This document shows, in pieces, positions 16,890 to 23,590 of a stretch of DNA of 46,060 bases. The notes beneath the pieces are model-generated. The model was not told the DNA's origin. It saw only the letters and a list, made by a program, of their open reading frames with translations, and did no database searches. The DNA is from a virus. The first letter of the stretch is position 1; every line of letters begins with the position of its first letter. Position numbers and translations under genes: made by a program. Where the stretch lies: IMG/VR virus record IMGVR_UViG_3300025098_000084, positions 1-46,060 of that record; one strand, 5' to 3'.

Positions 16890-17584
16890 GGGATAAACAA
16901 AGACAAAAAGTCTATGACTGGGAAGATTCTCAGTCATGGATGGTTAAGAAAAGTTATCTGACTCAAGATCAATGTCATGCAGTAATTAAAAGATTAAACA
17001 AAATATTTAAACGTAAAATAACCCTTAGATTTAAAAATGGTCATGGAAAATGTTTTGCTAATCGCTATGAGATTGTTATAAGGAATGAATGGGGTAGATC
17101 TTATGGAGTCTTGCTACACGAATATGCTCACCATCTTAGTGCTGATTTACATGGTCGTAAATTTGTTGCAGAGTTCTGTATGCTTTTACATTACTTGCAC
17201 CCTGATCAACCATCTATAAAAGATTTGGTTGCAAGTATGAATAAAGCTAATGTTGAATTTTATGATTTTGAAAGAACCATTTGTAATAAAAGATTGAGTA
17301 GAAGACTAAAGCCATTTAAAGCTGTATGTACTACTCCAATACCTGAGCCTAAAAGATATATTAAGAAAAGAACCTCACCCAAACAAAGGGTGAAAAAACT
17401 TTTAGATAAGTGGGGTGAGTTCTATCATATTAATGAATACGAGTTTTACAGAAACAAGTTCGTAAACATAAATGAAAAAGAATACAGTGGTGAACTTTAT
17501 ACATGGAAAGAAGTGGAAGAGTGTCTACTTGAAGCGATTGAGCAAAAGCTACATGAACACGAAGATTATCAATGGAAGGAGTAA
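16886..17584 (+). CDS. putative zinc metallopeptidase (HExxH zincin)
   Basis: I start at the ATG at 16886, which has GGAGG upstream and overlaps the previous stop; the longer form from 16856 lacks this. The 232-residue protein has HEYAH at 78-82 and a third ligand in H89-G90 (SADLHGRKF), a pattern H-E-x-x-H-x6-H-G like short phage and actinobacterial metallohydrolases. The C-terminal third is basic and Tyr-rich. It may be a host-directed protease or an SprT-like factor acting on DNA-bound proteins; the target is unknown. Confidence 0.7.
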   Translation: MRDKQRQKVYDWEDSQSWMVKKSYLTQDQCHAVIKRLNKIFKRKITLRFKNGHGKCFANRYEIVIRNEWGRSYGVLLHEYAHHLSADLHGRKFVAEFCMLLHYLHPDQPSIKDLVASMNKANVEFYDFERTICNKRLSRRLKPFKAVCTTPIPEPKRYIKKRTSPKQRVKKLLDKWGEFYHINEYEFYRNKFVNINEKEYSGELYTWKEVEECLLEAIEQKLHEHEDYQWKE

Positions 17585-17600
17585 TAAATTAACTCTTAAT

Positions 17601-17639
17601 CCAATTTGTATTGACTTAAATATTAATTATGATTATCTT
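17601..17639 (+). promoter_or_regulatory. rightward promoter with upstream CCAATTTG word
   Basis: TTGACT (17611-17616), a 17-base spacer and TATCTT (17634-17639) precede the replication gene at 17676. CCAATTTG at 17601-17608 lies just upstream of the -35 and matches words at the 16550 and 19300 promoters. A ribosome site GAGGGAAAG precedes the ATG. Confidence 0.6.
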
Positions 17640-17675
17640 AACAAACCAAAATAAAAAAAAACGAGGGAAAGAACT

Positions 17676-18386
17676 ATGTCTATAGAATGTCTAAACAAAG
17701 CACTGAAGATTCAATTTGAAGGTCAAACACCAACTAAGAGATTAATCTTAATCTTACTAGCTAACTACTGTGATGATCAGAATAGTTGCTATCCTAGTTA
17801 TACTCATATCGCAAAGTTAGCAGGTCTAAAAGACCCAAAGCATATTGCTAAGATTGTAAAAGAGTTTGAGAGTCTAGGTCTTTTAAAAATACAAAGAAGG
17901 TTTAAAGATGACGGAGGTAATACATCTAATAGGTACTTCCTGACCCTTAGGTCTACAGACACCCCCCCTCATGGTCTAGAGACCCCCACCCCCCCTAGTC
18001 CTGAAACCCCTAGCCTACTGGTCTCCACCCCCCCCAATACTAAAGAAGACACAAAAGATAAAACTAAAGATAATACTAAAGCCTATAATTCTGATTTTAA
18101 AAGCTTTTGGTCTTTATATCCAAGAAAGGACAATAAGGCTAAAGCAGAAGAATCTTATAAATCTATATTAAAGAAGTTTAGCCATGAGCAGATGATTGCC
18201 TATGTAGAGAGTTACAATAATGATATAGAGTTTCAAAAGAAAGATAAGAAGTTTATTCCCTTTTGCACCACTTGGCTAAATCAAAAAAGATTCTTGGATT
18301 ACGAAGATTATGAAATGCAAGAGATAGTCAAAGATTCACAAAGCACCGTTGAAGGCAACTGGTTTGATGATTTAGAAGTAGGCTAG
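17676..18386 (+). CDS. replication initiator-like protein with winged helix (lambda O-like)
   Basis: The 236-residue protein has an N-terminal winged-helix domain (about 15-90) with ILLANYCDDQNSCYPSYTHI and AGLKDPKHIAKIVKEFESLG, as in phage replication initiators. Next is a Pro/Thr/Ser linker (about 90-120), then a C-terminal domain with FKSFWSLYPRKDNKAKAEES, common in phage O-like proteins. It probably binds the origin and recruits the host helicase, since no polymerase or helicase is encoded in the window. The linker DNA is C-rich with repeats and may be the origin itself. A DnaC or P-like loader was not seen. Confidence 0.8.
   Translation: MSIECLNKALKIQFEGQTPTKRLILILLANYCDDQNSCYPSYTHIAKLAGLKDPKHIAKIVKEFESLGLLKIQRRFKDDGGNTSNRYFLTLRSTDTPPHGLETPTPPSPETPSLLVSTPPNTKEDTKDKTKDNTKAYNSDFKSFWSLYPRKDNKAKAEESYKSILKKFSHEQMIAYVESYNNDIEFQKKDKKFIPFCTTWLNQKRFLDYEDYEMQEIVKDSQSTVEGNWFDDLEVG
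17948..18036 (+). repeat. GGTCT...C7 repeats, putative origin iterons inside the initiator gene
   Basis: Three copies of GGTCT followed 6-10 bases later by a run of seven or eight C are present: GGTCT at 17950, 17973 and 18020, with C-runs at 17962-17968, 17989-17995 and 18028-18035. Two copies also share AGAC between the elements. The stretch is strikingly GC-rich within an AT-rich genome and uses CCC for Pro where nearby genes prefer CCT or CCA. Lambda carries its iterons in the same place within gene O. Function is inferred. Confidence 0.5.
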
Positions 18387-18389
18387 ACC

Positions 18390-19064
18390 ATGCTCCAAGA
18401 TTACAGCGTAAGGCAATTAAACAATCACGAATACAGAGACTGGTTGTTAAATAAGCACTATGCAAAAAGACTATGTTCAGTTTCTTATGCATTTGGTCTA
18501 ATTGATTTAGATCAAAATGTAGTAGGGGTTATAACTTTTGGATGTCCACCTAATAGGCTTTTTAATGATGGTAAGTGTATATTTAGTAATATAAAAGTTA
18601 AGACTATGGAGCTTAATAGACTTGTGCTTAATTCTGATACTCCTAAAAATTCAGCAAGTTTTTTTATTATGAAAGCAATAAATAAACTACCAAAACCCCT
18701 AGCAATTGTTAGTTATGCAGACCCAAATAATCATCATCATGGTTATGTTTATCAAGCAACTAACTGGTTGTATACAGGAACTAGCACCCCCAAGTATAAA
18801 TATACATTTGAAGATGGTTCAATTAATGACATTAGAAGAGATCAGGATTCAACTAATATGCATACAAAATTCATCAAAGGTAATGTAGTTAGTAAAGAAG
18901 AAATGTTACCCACTTATAGATACATCTATATTCATGCAGATAAGCGTGATAAAAAAAATCTTGTTAAAGATATGAGATGGGATATAGAGCAATATCCCAA
19001 AGGTTTAAATAAAAATTATGAGTGCATTGATATTAAAATGAAAGCACAGTTAGACTTATTCTAA
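18390..19064 (+). CDS. Mom-like DNA adenine hypermodification enzyme
   Basis: The 224-residue protein matches the phage Mu Mom family, a GNAT-fold enzyme that adds an acetamido-type group to adenine N6. Visible marks are HYAKR at 23-27, the FGLIDLDQNVVGVITFG strand pair at 35-51, MELNRLVLN at 73-81, and SYADPNNHHHGYVYQATNW at 108-126. Modification protects phage DNA from restriction enzymes. It follows the initiator by 3 bases in the same early operon, so DNA could be modified as it is made. No Com-like translational activator is evident. The C-terminal 80 residues are more divergent. Confidence 0.85.
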   Translation: MLQDYSVRQLNNHEYRDWLLNKHYAKRLCSVSYAFGLIDLDQNVVGVITFGCPPNRLFNDGKCIFSNIKVKTMELNRLVLNSDTPKNSASFFIMKAINKLPKPLAIVSYADPNNHHHGYVYQATNWLYTGTSTPKYKYTFEDGSINDIRRDQDSTNMHTKFIKGNVVSKEEMLPTYRYIYIHADKRDKKNLVKDMRWDIEQYPKGLNKNYECIDIKMKAQLDLF

Positions 19065-19262
19065 ATAAAAATCATTAGGCTCTACTTCACCCTTTGTATA
19101 TTCGTGTATGGCAACCATTTCTGCTTTTCTAGGAATTCTATATTCAAGAACATACTTTGATAAACCACCTTGTGATAATTTATGTCCAGTCTGATCTTCC
19201 ATTTCTTGAATAAACTTTTCTTGAGTTAGTTCTTTTGTTTCTAAATATTCTTTTAATTTCAT
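19056..19262 (-). CDS. small helix-turn-helix regulator (Cro/YdaS-like)
   Basis: The gene encodes 68 residues leftward from the ATG at 19262. The longer in-frame extension upstream lies in the promoter region and overlaps the opposite gene, so I reject it. Residues 1-60 fit a lambda-Cro or YdaS-type fold: LKEYLETKELTQEKFIQEME, then KLSQGGLSKYVLEYRIPRKA. It lies alone on the minus strand inside the early region, divergent from the recombination operon, as a repressor controlling that promoter would. Its stop overlaps the end of the Mom-like gene. Confidence 0.7.
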   Translation of the reverse strand: MKLKEYLETKELTQEKFIQEMEDQTGHKLSQGGLSKYVLEYRIPRKAEMVAIHEYTKGEVEPNDFYLE

Positions 19263-19287
19263 ACGTTTACCTTTTATATATTTTATA

Positions 19288-19316
19288 TTGTATTGAAAAC
19301 CAATTTGGATTATACT
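19288..19316 (+). promoter_or_regulatory. rightward promoter of recombination operon with CCAATTTGG
   Basis: TTGTAT (19288-19293), 17 bases, TATACT (19311-19316). CCAATTTGG at 19300-19308 lies within the spacer, where a bound protein would block polymerase. The divergent HTH gene starts at 19262, so this is a natural operator site for it. Confidence 0.6.
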
Positions 19317-19358
19317 CTGCCTTATAACTTTTAACAAACTATAAAATGAGGACATAAA

Positions 19359-20111
19359 ATGAGTAGCAACAATCCATTTGACCAATTTGATATAGAGCAT
19401 CTTTCATCTAGTTCTATTAATCTTTACATGCAAGACATACCACTTTTTATAGTTAGGTATCTTGCTAAACATAAATCACCTACTAACTCTGCAATGCTTA
19501 GAGGAACTGTTATAGATCATGCTATAGGAGAGAAGCACAGCGTTAAGGAAGCACAGAAAGAGTTTATGAGTCTTATGAACTACCATAAAAAGGAAGGCGT
19601 TACGTTTGACGAGGTGAAAGCAGAAACGGAATATAAAAACATAGAAAAGTATTTAGAAGTTGGCTTACCCTTTTATGAAGAGTTAGGTGAGCCTGTTTCT
19701 TATCAAAAAAAGGTAGAACTAGAGTTTGATGATCTACCAATACCAGTTTTAGGATTTGTTGATTTAGAGTATGAAGATTGTATTAGGGATATTAAGACTA
19801 CTGCAAGAAAACCTTCTGAATTACTACCACCAGTTCAAAGGCAGATAGCAATTTATGCTACTGCTTTAGAAAAAGATCGTGCCTATGCCGATTACCTTTA
19901 TGTAACCAAAACGAAAGCAGAGGTTATAACTTTAGAGGTAGACGATATAGACATGAGATTAAACGAGGTGTACAGGGTCGCATCAGCAATGATGAACCTT
20001 TTACAAAATAATGATATTTATTCTTTAGTAGATCAGTTCTATCCTAATCCTGACTGGATGTGGAGTTTATCAGATATTGAATTTGCTAAAGACTTATGGA
20101 GAATAAAATGA
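19359..20111 (+). CDS. PD-(D/E)XK exonuclease (RecB/Cas4-like), recombination
   Basis: The 250-residue protein has the RecB-family nuclease motifs in order: LSSSSINLYMQDIP near the N-terminus, H54 in RGTVIDHA, D135 in GFVDLE, D144 and K146 in RDIKTT, and the QRQIAIYA helix with Q162 and Y166. No iron-sulfur cysteines are seen. It probably resects double-strand ends for the annealing protein encoded next, forming a two-part recombination pair like lambda Exo and Beta. It overlaps the next gene by 4 bases. Confidence 0.88.
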   Translation: MSSNNPFDQFDIEHLSSSSINLYMQDIPLFIVRYLAKHKSPTNSAMLRGTVIDHAIGEKHSVKEAQKEFMSLMNYHKKEGVTFDEVKAETEYKNIEKYLEVGLPFYEELGEPVSYQKKVELEFDDLPIPVLGFVDLEYEDCIRDIKTTARKPSELLPPVQRQIAIYATALEKDRAYADYLYVTKTKAEVITLEVDDIDMRLNEVYRVASAMMNLLQNNDIYSLVDQFYPNPDWMWSLSDIEFAKDLWRIK

Positions 20112-20761
20112 AATACGAATTAACTTTTGGACAAGTATGGAAAACACTATCTAGTGTTAATGTAAATGAAAAAACTGATAAGAAGATGAATCTTACTTAT
20201 CTATCGTGGGCTTGGGCTTGGGGTATCTTAATGGAGCATTATCCTTTTGCTACTTATACGTTTGACGAAGAAGCCACTAGTTCTAACGGAACTGTTATGA
20301 CTAACTGCACTTTAACTATAGGTAACTTAGAAAGAAGCATGTTTTTACCTGTAATGGATTATAAAAACAACTCAATAGCTAACCCAACCTCTAGACAGGT
20401 ATCTGATACTAGAATGAGATGTTTAGTTAAGTGCATGGCTATGTTTGGTCTAGGTCACTATATATATGCAGGTGAGGAGCTTCCTGATAGTAAGGTAGAC
20501 GAAGCTGAAGCTAAAGTTGTTCCTGTAGAGGTAAAAAAGTTTAAGTTTGAAAAAACAGGTGGAAAAACTTTATCAACTAACGATATAGAAGACTATCTTT
20601 TAATATTAGCTTCTAATCTAAAAGACCCTGATAATGTTCTACACAAGAAATCGTTTGCAACCAATAAAGCAAATATACAGGTAGCGTTAGCATCTACTAG
20701 TGACGATGATACTAATAATACTAGATTGAAGAAGCTTATAAGTCTTTATGAGGTAGCATGA
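20108..20761 (+). CDS. single-strand annealing protein, Sak3 / DUF1071-like
   Basis: The start is taken at the ATG at 20108, with GGAG 7 bases upstream and overlap with the previous stop. The 217-residue protein has MNLTYLSWAWAWGILMEHYP, the DUF1071 opening, then LPVMDYKNNSIANPTSRQV and MRCLVKCMAMFGLGHYIYAG followed by EEL. These fit the Sak3 family of phage annealing proteins, which pair single strands left by the exonuclease. The C-terminal 60 residues are polar and may bind SSB or the nuclease. Confidence 0.85.
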   Translation: MKYELTFGQVWKTLSSVNVNEKTDKKMNLTYLSWAWAWGILMEHYPFATYTFDEEATSSNGTVMTNCTLTIGNLERSMFLPVMDYKNNSIANPTSRQVSDTRMRCLVKCMAMFGLGHYIYAGEELPDSKVDEAEAKVVPVEVKKFKFEKTGGKTLSTNDIEDYLLILASNLKDPDNVLHKKSFATNKANIQVALASTSDDDTNNTRLKKLISLYEVA

Positions 20762-21060
20762 TGATAGAAGTACCACAAAGCATTAAAGATAAGCCTAAAA
20801 GCAAACTTACTATAGATGATTGTGTATTCCTATGTCTTAGAAAAGGAAAGTATATGAGCTTTTGGCATATACAAGGAATGATTAAACAAAATGTAGGTAA
20901 GTTCTATGGCGAACCTACAATCTCAGCTTCTATAAGAAATATGAGAAAAGACTATTGCAGGGAAGCTTATGGGCTTCCTATGTATGGAGAAGTCATAGAA
21001 AAAAGAAAGATTTGGAATAGCAAAGGTTACGAATATAAATTAATTACTAAAGGAGAATAG
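20761..21060 (+). CDS. small winged-helix-like protein, hypothetical
   Basis: The 99-100 residue protein starts at tandem ATG codons (20758 and 20761) overlapping the previous stop, with GAGGT upstream. Residues 18-75 look like a winged helix: TIDDCVFLCLRKGKYMSFWH, then a recognition-like helix EPTISASIRNMRKD. The end GYEYKLITKGE would be the wing. It may regulate the recombination genes or bind DNA with them. No named family. Confidence 0.6.
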   Translation: MIEVPQSIKDKPKSKLTIDDCVFLCLRKGKYMSFWHIQGMIKQNVGKFYGEPTISASIRNMRKDYCREAYGLPMYGEVIEKRKIWNSKGYEYKLITKGE

Positions 21061-21061
21061 A

Positions 21062-21526
21062 ATGACTGAATATGCGAAGAAAGATAAGAAAGGAGCTATG
21101 TGGAAAGAAAACAATTGTAAGGTTGTTTGGAAAGGGTCTATGCACCACAAGAAGAACCCTGAAGACCCTAATGATAGGGGTGTAGATAAATATTATAGTA
21201 TTTTAAAAACTATTATTAAGGACAAGTATGGAAATGAAAAATCTAAATTTGAACTTGTTCAATCTGTAGGTCTACTATATTTAAAAGATGACAACTTTAA
21301 CACTAATGGGAATCCACCTGATATTGGCGGTCCGGTTACAGTTGATCTTGGAAATGGTCAAACAGTAGGTCAAAAGTTTGGTGGATGGCTACAAACTAAT
21401 GCAGAAAAAGGTACTCAATATTTAAGCGTAGGTCTAGTAGATTCACATAAAAATAAAGAATCAACATCAGATGAAGAGATGTTTCCATCCAGTCAAGATT
21501 TTGATGATGATCAAGTTCCTTTTTAG
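21062..21526 (+). CDS. SSB-like single-strand DNA-binding protein (putative)
   Basis: The 154-residue protein has a mostly beta body (residues 15-125) and an acidic disordered tail ending SQDFDDDQVPF, which closely mimics the SSB tip DFDDDIPF that docks repair and replication enzymes. It sits between annealing and HNH genes, the usual place for a phage SSB. The body does not match a canonical OB-fold motif by eye, so it may be a diverged class. The stop overlaps the GTG of the next gene. Confidence 0.65.
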   Translation: MTEYAKKDKKGAMWKENNCKVVWKGSMHHKKNPEDPNDRGVDKYYSILKTIIKDKYGNEKSKFELVQSVGLLYLKDDNFNTNGNPPDIGGPVTVDLGNGQTVGQKFGGWLQTNAEKGTQYLSVGLVDSHKNKESTSDEEMFPSSQDFDDDQVPF

Positions 21527-21879
21527 TGTCTAAAAGACTTGTAGATAAGAAACATCTTATGTGGGTTAGAACCCTGCCCTGTTTTATAAGCAGAGCAGGG
21601 TTTTTATCCTGTAGTGGTTCTGTACAAGCACATCATCTTCTTAAAGGTTACGATACGCCTAGAGGGGTCAATGGTCGTGGCATGTCATTAAAAAATGGAG
21701 ATGATCAAGTTATACCACTCTGTCAAATGCACCATCATTTACTACATACTAGATATGGAAGTGAAAAGGCTTTTTTTAAAAAATATGGTATCAAAGAAGA
21801 TGCAGGTAAAAAGTACGCAAAACAACTTTATGAAGAAAAAGATTGTTATGTAGAAGATACTAGTGATCTGCCTTTTTAA
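21526..21879 (+). CDS. HNH nuclease, Ref/DUF968-like, with SSB-like tail
   Basis: The gene starts at a GTG overlapping the previous stop. The 117-residue protein has LMWVRTLPCFISRAGFLSC, VQAHHLLKG, a DDQVIPLCQMHHHLLHTRYG core and KAFFKKYGI, typical of the Ref/DUF968 HNH proteins linked to recombination. The metal-binding and catalytic His residues are present. The C-terminus VEDTSDLPF again looks like an SSB tip. It may nick recombination intermediates or process DNA at SSB-coated sites. Confidence 0.8.
   Translation: MSKRLVDKKHLMWVRTLPCFISRAGFLSCSGSVQAHHLLKGYDTPRGVNGRGMSLKNGDDQVIPLCQMHHHLLHTRYGSEKAFFKKYGIKEDAGKKYAKQLYEEKDCYVEDTSDLPF
21572..21605 (+). terminator. intrinsic terminator-like hairpin inside the HNH gene
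   Basis: A 10-base stem (CCCTGCCCTG, 21572-21581, with CAGAGCAGGG, 21591-21600) has one mismatch, a 9-base loop and is followed by five T (21601-21605). This has the shape of a rho-independent terminator for the rightward transcript. Lying 46 bases into the gene, it could limit full-length HNH messages unless ribosomes follow closely. Confidence 0.5.
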
Positions 21880-21897
21880 ACTAATACAATAAAATAC

Positions 21898-21927
21898 TTG
21901 CTATGTATTCCATTTTGGGGTTATAAT
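21898..21927 (+). promoter_or_regulatory. early-type rightward promoter, copy 2
   Basis: TTGCTA (21898-21903), 18 bases, TATAAT (21922-21927). It matches the 10174 promoter at 30 of 36 positions. It drives the run of very small genes from 21971 to 23369. Confidence 0.75.
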
Positions 21928-21970
21928 AACTTTATAATAAATTGATACTCACAGAGTAAGGAACAATAAA

Positions 21971-22201
21971 ATGATAGACAAAAAAAACTTAAAAACAAAA
22001 ATAGATTCAATAGACTTAGATACAAAAAACAGTCAAGAGCTTTTATCTATACTTTATAAATCTTTTACACTTCGTACATTAGCAGGTCGTAAAGGAAATA
22101 AAATATTAGGAGACTTTCAAAAAGAAATAGCAAAAACTTTATGGATTAAATTTCCTGAAGTTGCTAAAGAAGAGGGTCTAAAAAAAGTGAGGGTAGCTTA
22201 A
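21971..22201 (+). CDS. small early protein 1, hypothetical
   Basis: The 76-residue protein is Lys-rich and helical (SQELLSILYKSFTLRTLAGR, then LGDFQKEIAKTLWIKFPEVA). No family is recognised. It is the first gene behind the 21898 promoter and overlaps the next by one base (TAATG). Such genes often inhibit or redirect host proteins. Confidence 0.6.
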   Translation: MIDKKNLKTKIDSIDLDTKNSQELLSILYKSFTLRTLAGRKGNKILGDFQKEIAKTLWIKFPEVAKEEGLKKVRVA

Positions 22202-22407
22202 TGACTAAGATAGTAGGCAACAAGAACTTAAAAACTTTTCACTTATACATAAAGAAACCTACTGACTCAGACTGGTTTCAAAGAATGCGTTCTACTCAAT
22301 ATGGAATGATTGATGATCAAAGCATGAAGTTTAAAAAACAAGGCTTCCAAACAAAAATAATATCTAGTGACTCATATAGAGTTGCACAAAAACAAATACA
22401 GGAGTAA
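22201..22407 (+). CDS. small early protein 2, hypothetical
   Basis: The 68-residue protein has an alpha-beta look with a YIKKPTDSDWFQRMRSTQYG segment and IISSDSYRVAQKQIQE at the end. The last part resembles a short beta-alpha unit, but no family is recognised. It is coupled to its neighbour by the TAATG overlap. Confidence 0.6.
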   Translation: MTKIVGNKNLKTFHLYIKKPTDSDWFQRMRSTQYGMIDDQSMKFKKQGFQTKIISSDSYRVAQKQIQE

Positions 22408-22410
22408 TTG

Positions 22411-22629
22411 ATGTTTAGTACAAAAGAACAAATCCAAGAATTAAATGATACGTTAGGTGAATTAGATGTTTGGGAATATAAAGCATCTAAAAGCAAACTA
22501 ATTGATTCAATCATAAGGCATAGACTTTATAATATAAGGCTAGGACAAACCCCTGAAAGCGTTCTAGAAGCATATATTAACTATTTACAAGAAGAAGAAG
22601 CCAATAACTATAGGCAAGGAGCAATTTGA
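22411..22629 (+). CDS. small early protein 3, hypothetical
   Basis: I use the ATG at 22411, with AGGAG about 9 bases upstream; a TTG lies just before it. The 72-residue product is helical and acidic (LNDTLGELDVWEYKASKSKL, then ESVLEAYINYLQEEEANNY). Its stop is right before the next ATG. No family is recognised. Confidence 0.6.
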   Translation: MFSTKEQIQELNDTLGELDVWEYKASKSKLIDSIIRHRLYNIRLGQTPESVLEAYINYLQEEEANNYRQGAI

Positions 22630-22803
22630 ATGTTTAAAAAGTTTTTTAAAAGATTAGATCGTTTTCTAGATAGAAAGTGGAAAGAAGTATGCTCTGTGCT
22701 TTTTTACTTAGCAGGTATAAAGATTGAAGACGATGTAGACTGGTTAAACATGCATAACAATATGGTGGATGATGAGCAAAGTAGTAAGTCTAGAAGACTA
22801 TAA
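22630..22803 (+). CDS. very small early protein 4, hypothetical
   Basis: This 57-residue gene starts at 22630 directly after the previous stop, with AAGGAG upstream. The N-terminus is basic and aromatic (MFKKFFKRLDRFLDRKWKEV) and could be an amphipathic, membrane-associating helix. A short hydrophobic stretch (CSVLFYLAGI) follows, then an acidic end. It overlaps the next gene by 32 bases. Not recognised. Confidence 0.55.
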   Translation: MFKKFFKRLDRFLDRKWKEVCSVLFYLAGIKIEDDVDWLNMHNNMVDDEQSSKSRRL

Positions 22804-22972
22804 AACTAAGAAACCTAAAACAATTGCAGAAAATAACAAATCTATGTTATTTGAAATACATAAGAAAATTATTGATCTTCATGAAAAATCAATGATAAAT
22901 TATGAAGAATATAAAAAGCTTTTAAATAAATTGAATCAAGTTGTTAATAACAAGGGAGAGAAAGATGAATGA
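22772..22972 (+). CDS. small early protein 5, hypothetical
   Basis: The 66-residue product starts at one of two ATG codons at 22769 or 22772. It is Lys-rich and helical (VSLEDYKTKKPKTIAENNKS, then a heptad-like helix). It overlaps both neighbours. No family is recognised. Confidence 0.5.
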   Translation: MSKVVSLEDYKTKKPKTIAENNKSMLFEIHKKIIDLHEKSMINYEEYKKLLNKLNQVVNNKGEKDE

Positions 22973-23147
22973 ATTTTTATACGATGACCAAGCACCTTAC
23001 AGTGTTAATTTTAACAGATGGTATCATGCTGTAGGTGTTGAAAGAGAAATGTTTAAAGAAGAAAAAATGGATTTTGATGATGCACAGCTTACATTTAAGA
23101 AAATGTGGGGATATAAACAATTAGAATCTAAAGTTTTTATTAATTAG
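22965..23147 (+). CDS. small early protein 6, hypothetical
   Basis: I take the ATG at 22965, with AGGGAG upstream and overlap with the previous stop; the longer form lacks a ribosome site. The 60-residue protein is rich in aromatic and acidic residues (YSVNFNRWYHAVGVEREMFK, then DFDDAQLTFKKMWGYK). Not recognised. Confidence 0.6.
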   Translation: MNEFLYDDQAPYSVNFNRWYHAVGVEREMFKEEKMDFDDAQLTFKKMWGYKQLESKVFIN

Positions 23148-23156
23148 GAGAAAATA

Positions 23157-23369
23157 ATGCTGAAATTTTTAAGTGGAGCAGATATAGAATTTCTTAAAAG
23201 AACTATAAGGTTTTTTGACAAGAATAAAGAATTAAGCGATCGTGATAAAAATAGGGTTAATTTTTTGTTAAAAGATCTAACTGAAGATAAAAGTCTAGAA
23301 ATATTTACTGATATTGTTATGAATTATGAGAAACAAAGAAATTCTTTAAACAATGATGATTTGCATTAA
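23157..23369 (+). CDS. small early protein 7, hypothetical
   Basis: The 70-residue protein is helical and charged (SGADIEFLKRTIRFFDKNKE, then NFLLKDLTEDKSLEIFTDIV). AGGAG precedes the ATG. It is the last rightward gene; its stop overlaps the stop of the convergent leftward gene at 23366, with no terminator visible between them. Confidence 0.6.
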   Translation: MLKFLSGADIEFLKRTIRFFDKNKELSDRDKNRVNFLLKDLTEDKSLEIFTDIVMNYEKQRNSLNNDDLH

Positions 23370-23590
23370 TTAGATTTATTTTCTGAACTATATTTAATAT
23401 TTAAACCACATAAAGTACAAAGACGGTTTTTTTCGTCTAAGCCTTTATCTGTAAGAGTATATTTTTGTCCTTCTACTTTTATAAAACCATCTCCAATCAA
23501 AGCAGTTAGGTTTTCACTAGGTATATCATCACCAAACATTATTGCTAATATTCCACCTAGTCTTTTAGTTTGTGTTTTACTTAGTGCCAT
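23366..23590 (-). CDS. small winged-helix-like protein, end of late unit
   Basis: The 74-residue form from the ATG at 23590 is preferred; the longer form reaches into the lysozyme frame without a site. It has a short winged-helix look (KRLGGILAIMFGDDIPSENL, then FIKVEGQKYTLTDKGLDEKN) and a CTLC pair near the C-terminus. It is the last gene of the leftward unit, overlapping the endolysin end. Function unknown. Confidence 0.5.
   Translation of the reverse strand: MALSKTQTKRLGGILAIMFGDDIPSENLTALIGDGFIKVEGQKYTLTDKGLDEKNRLCTLCGLNIKYSSENKSN

Noticed and set aside
19056-19262. Lysogeny control by the HTH gene
   Set aside because: No integrase, excisionase, partition system or second repressor was seen; a small Cro-like protein alone does not support a temperate lifestyle.
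19263-19400. 46-residue N-terminal extension of the HTH regulator
   Set aside because: It runs through the promoter region and into the opposite gene, and the HTH fold begins right at the inner ATG.
22201-22972. Toxin-antitoxin pair among the small early genes
   Set aside because: The pairing and overlaps fit, but no known toxin or antitoxin motif is visible.
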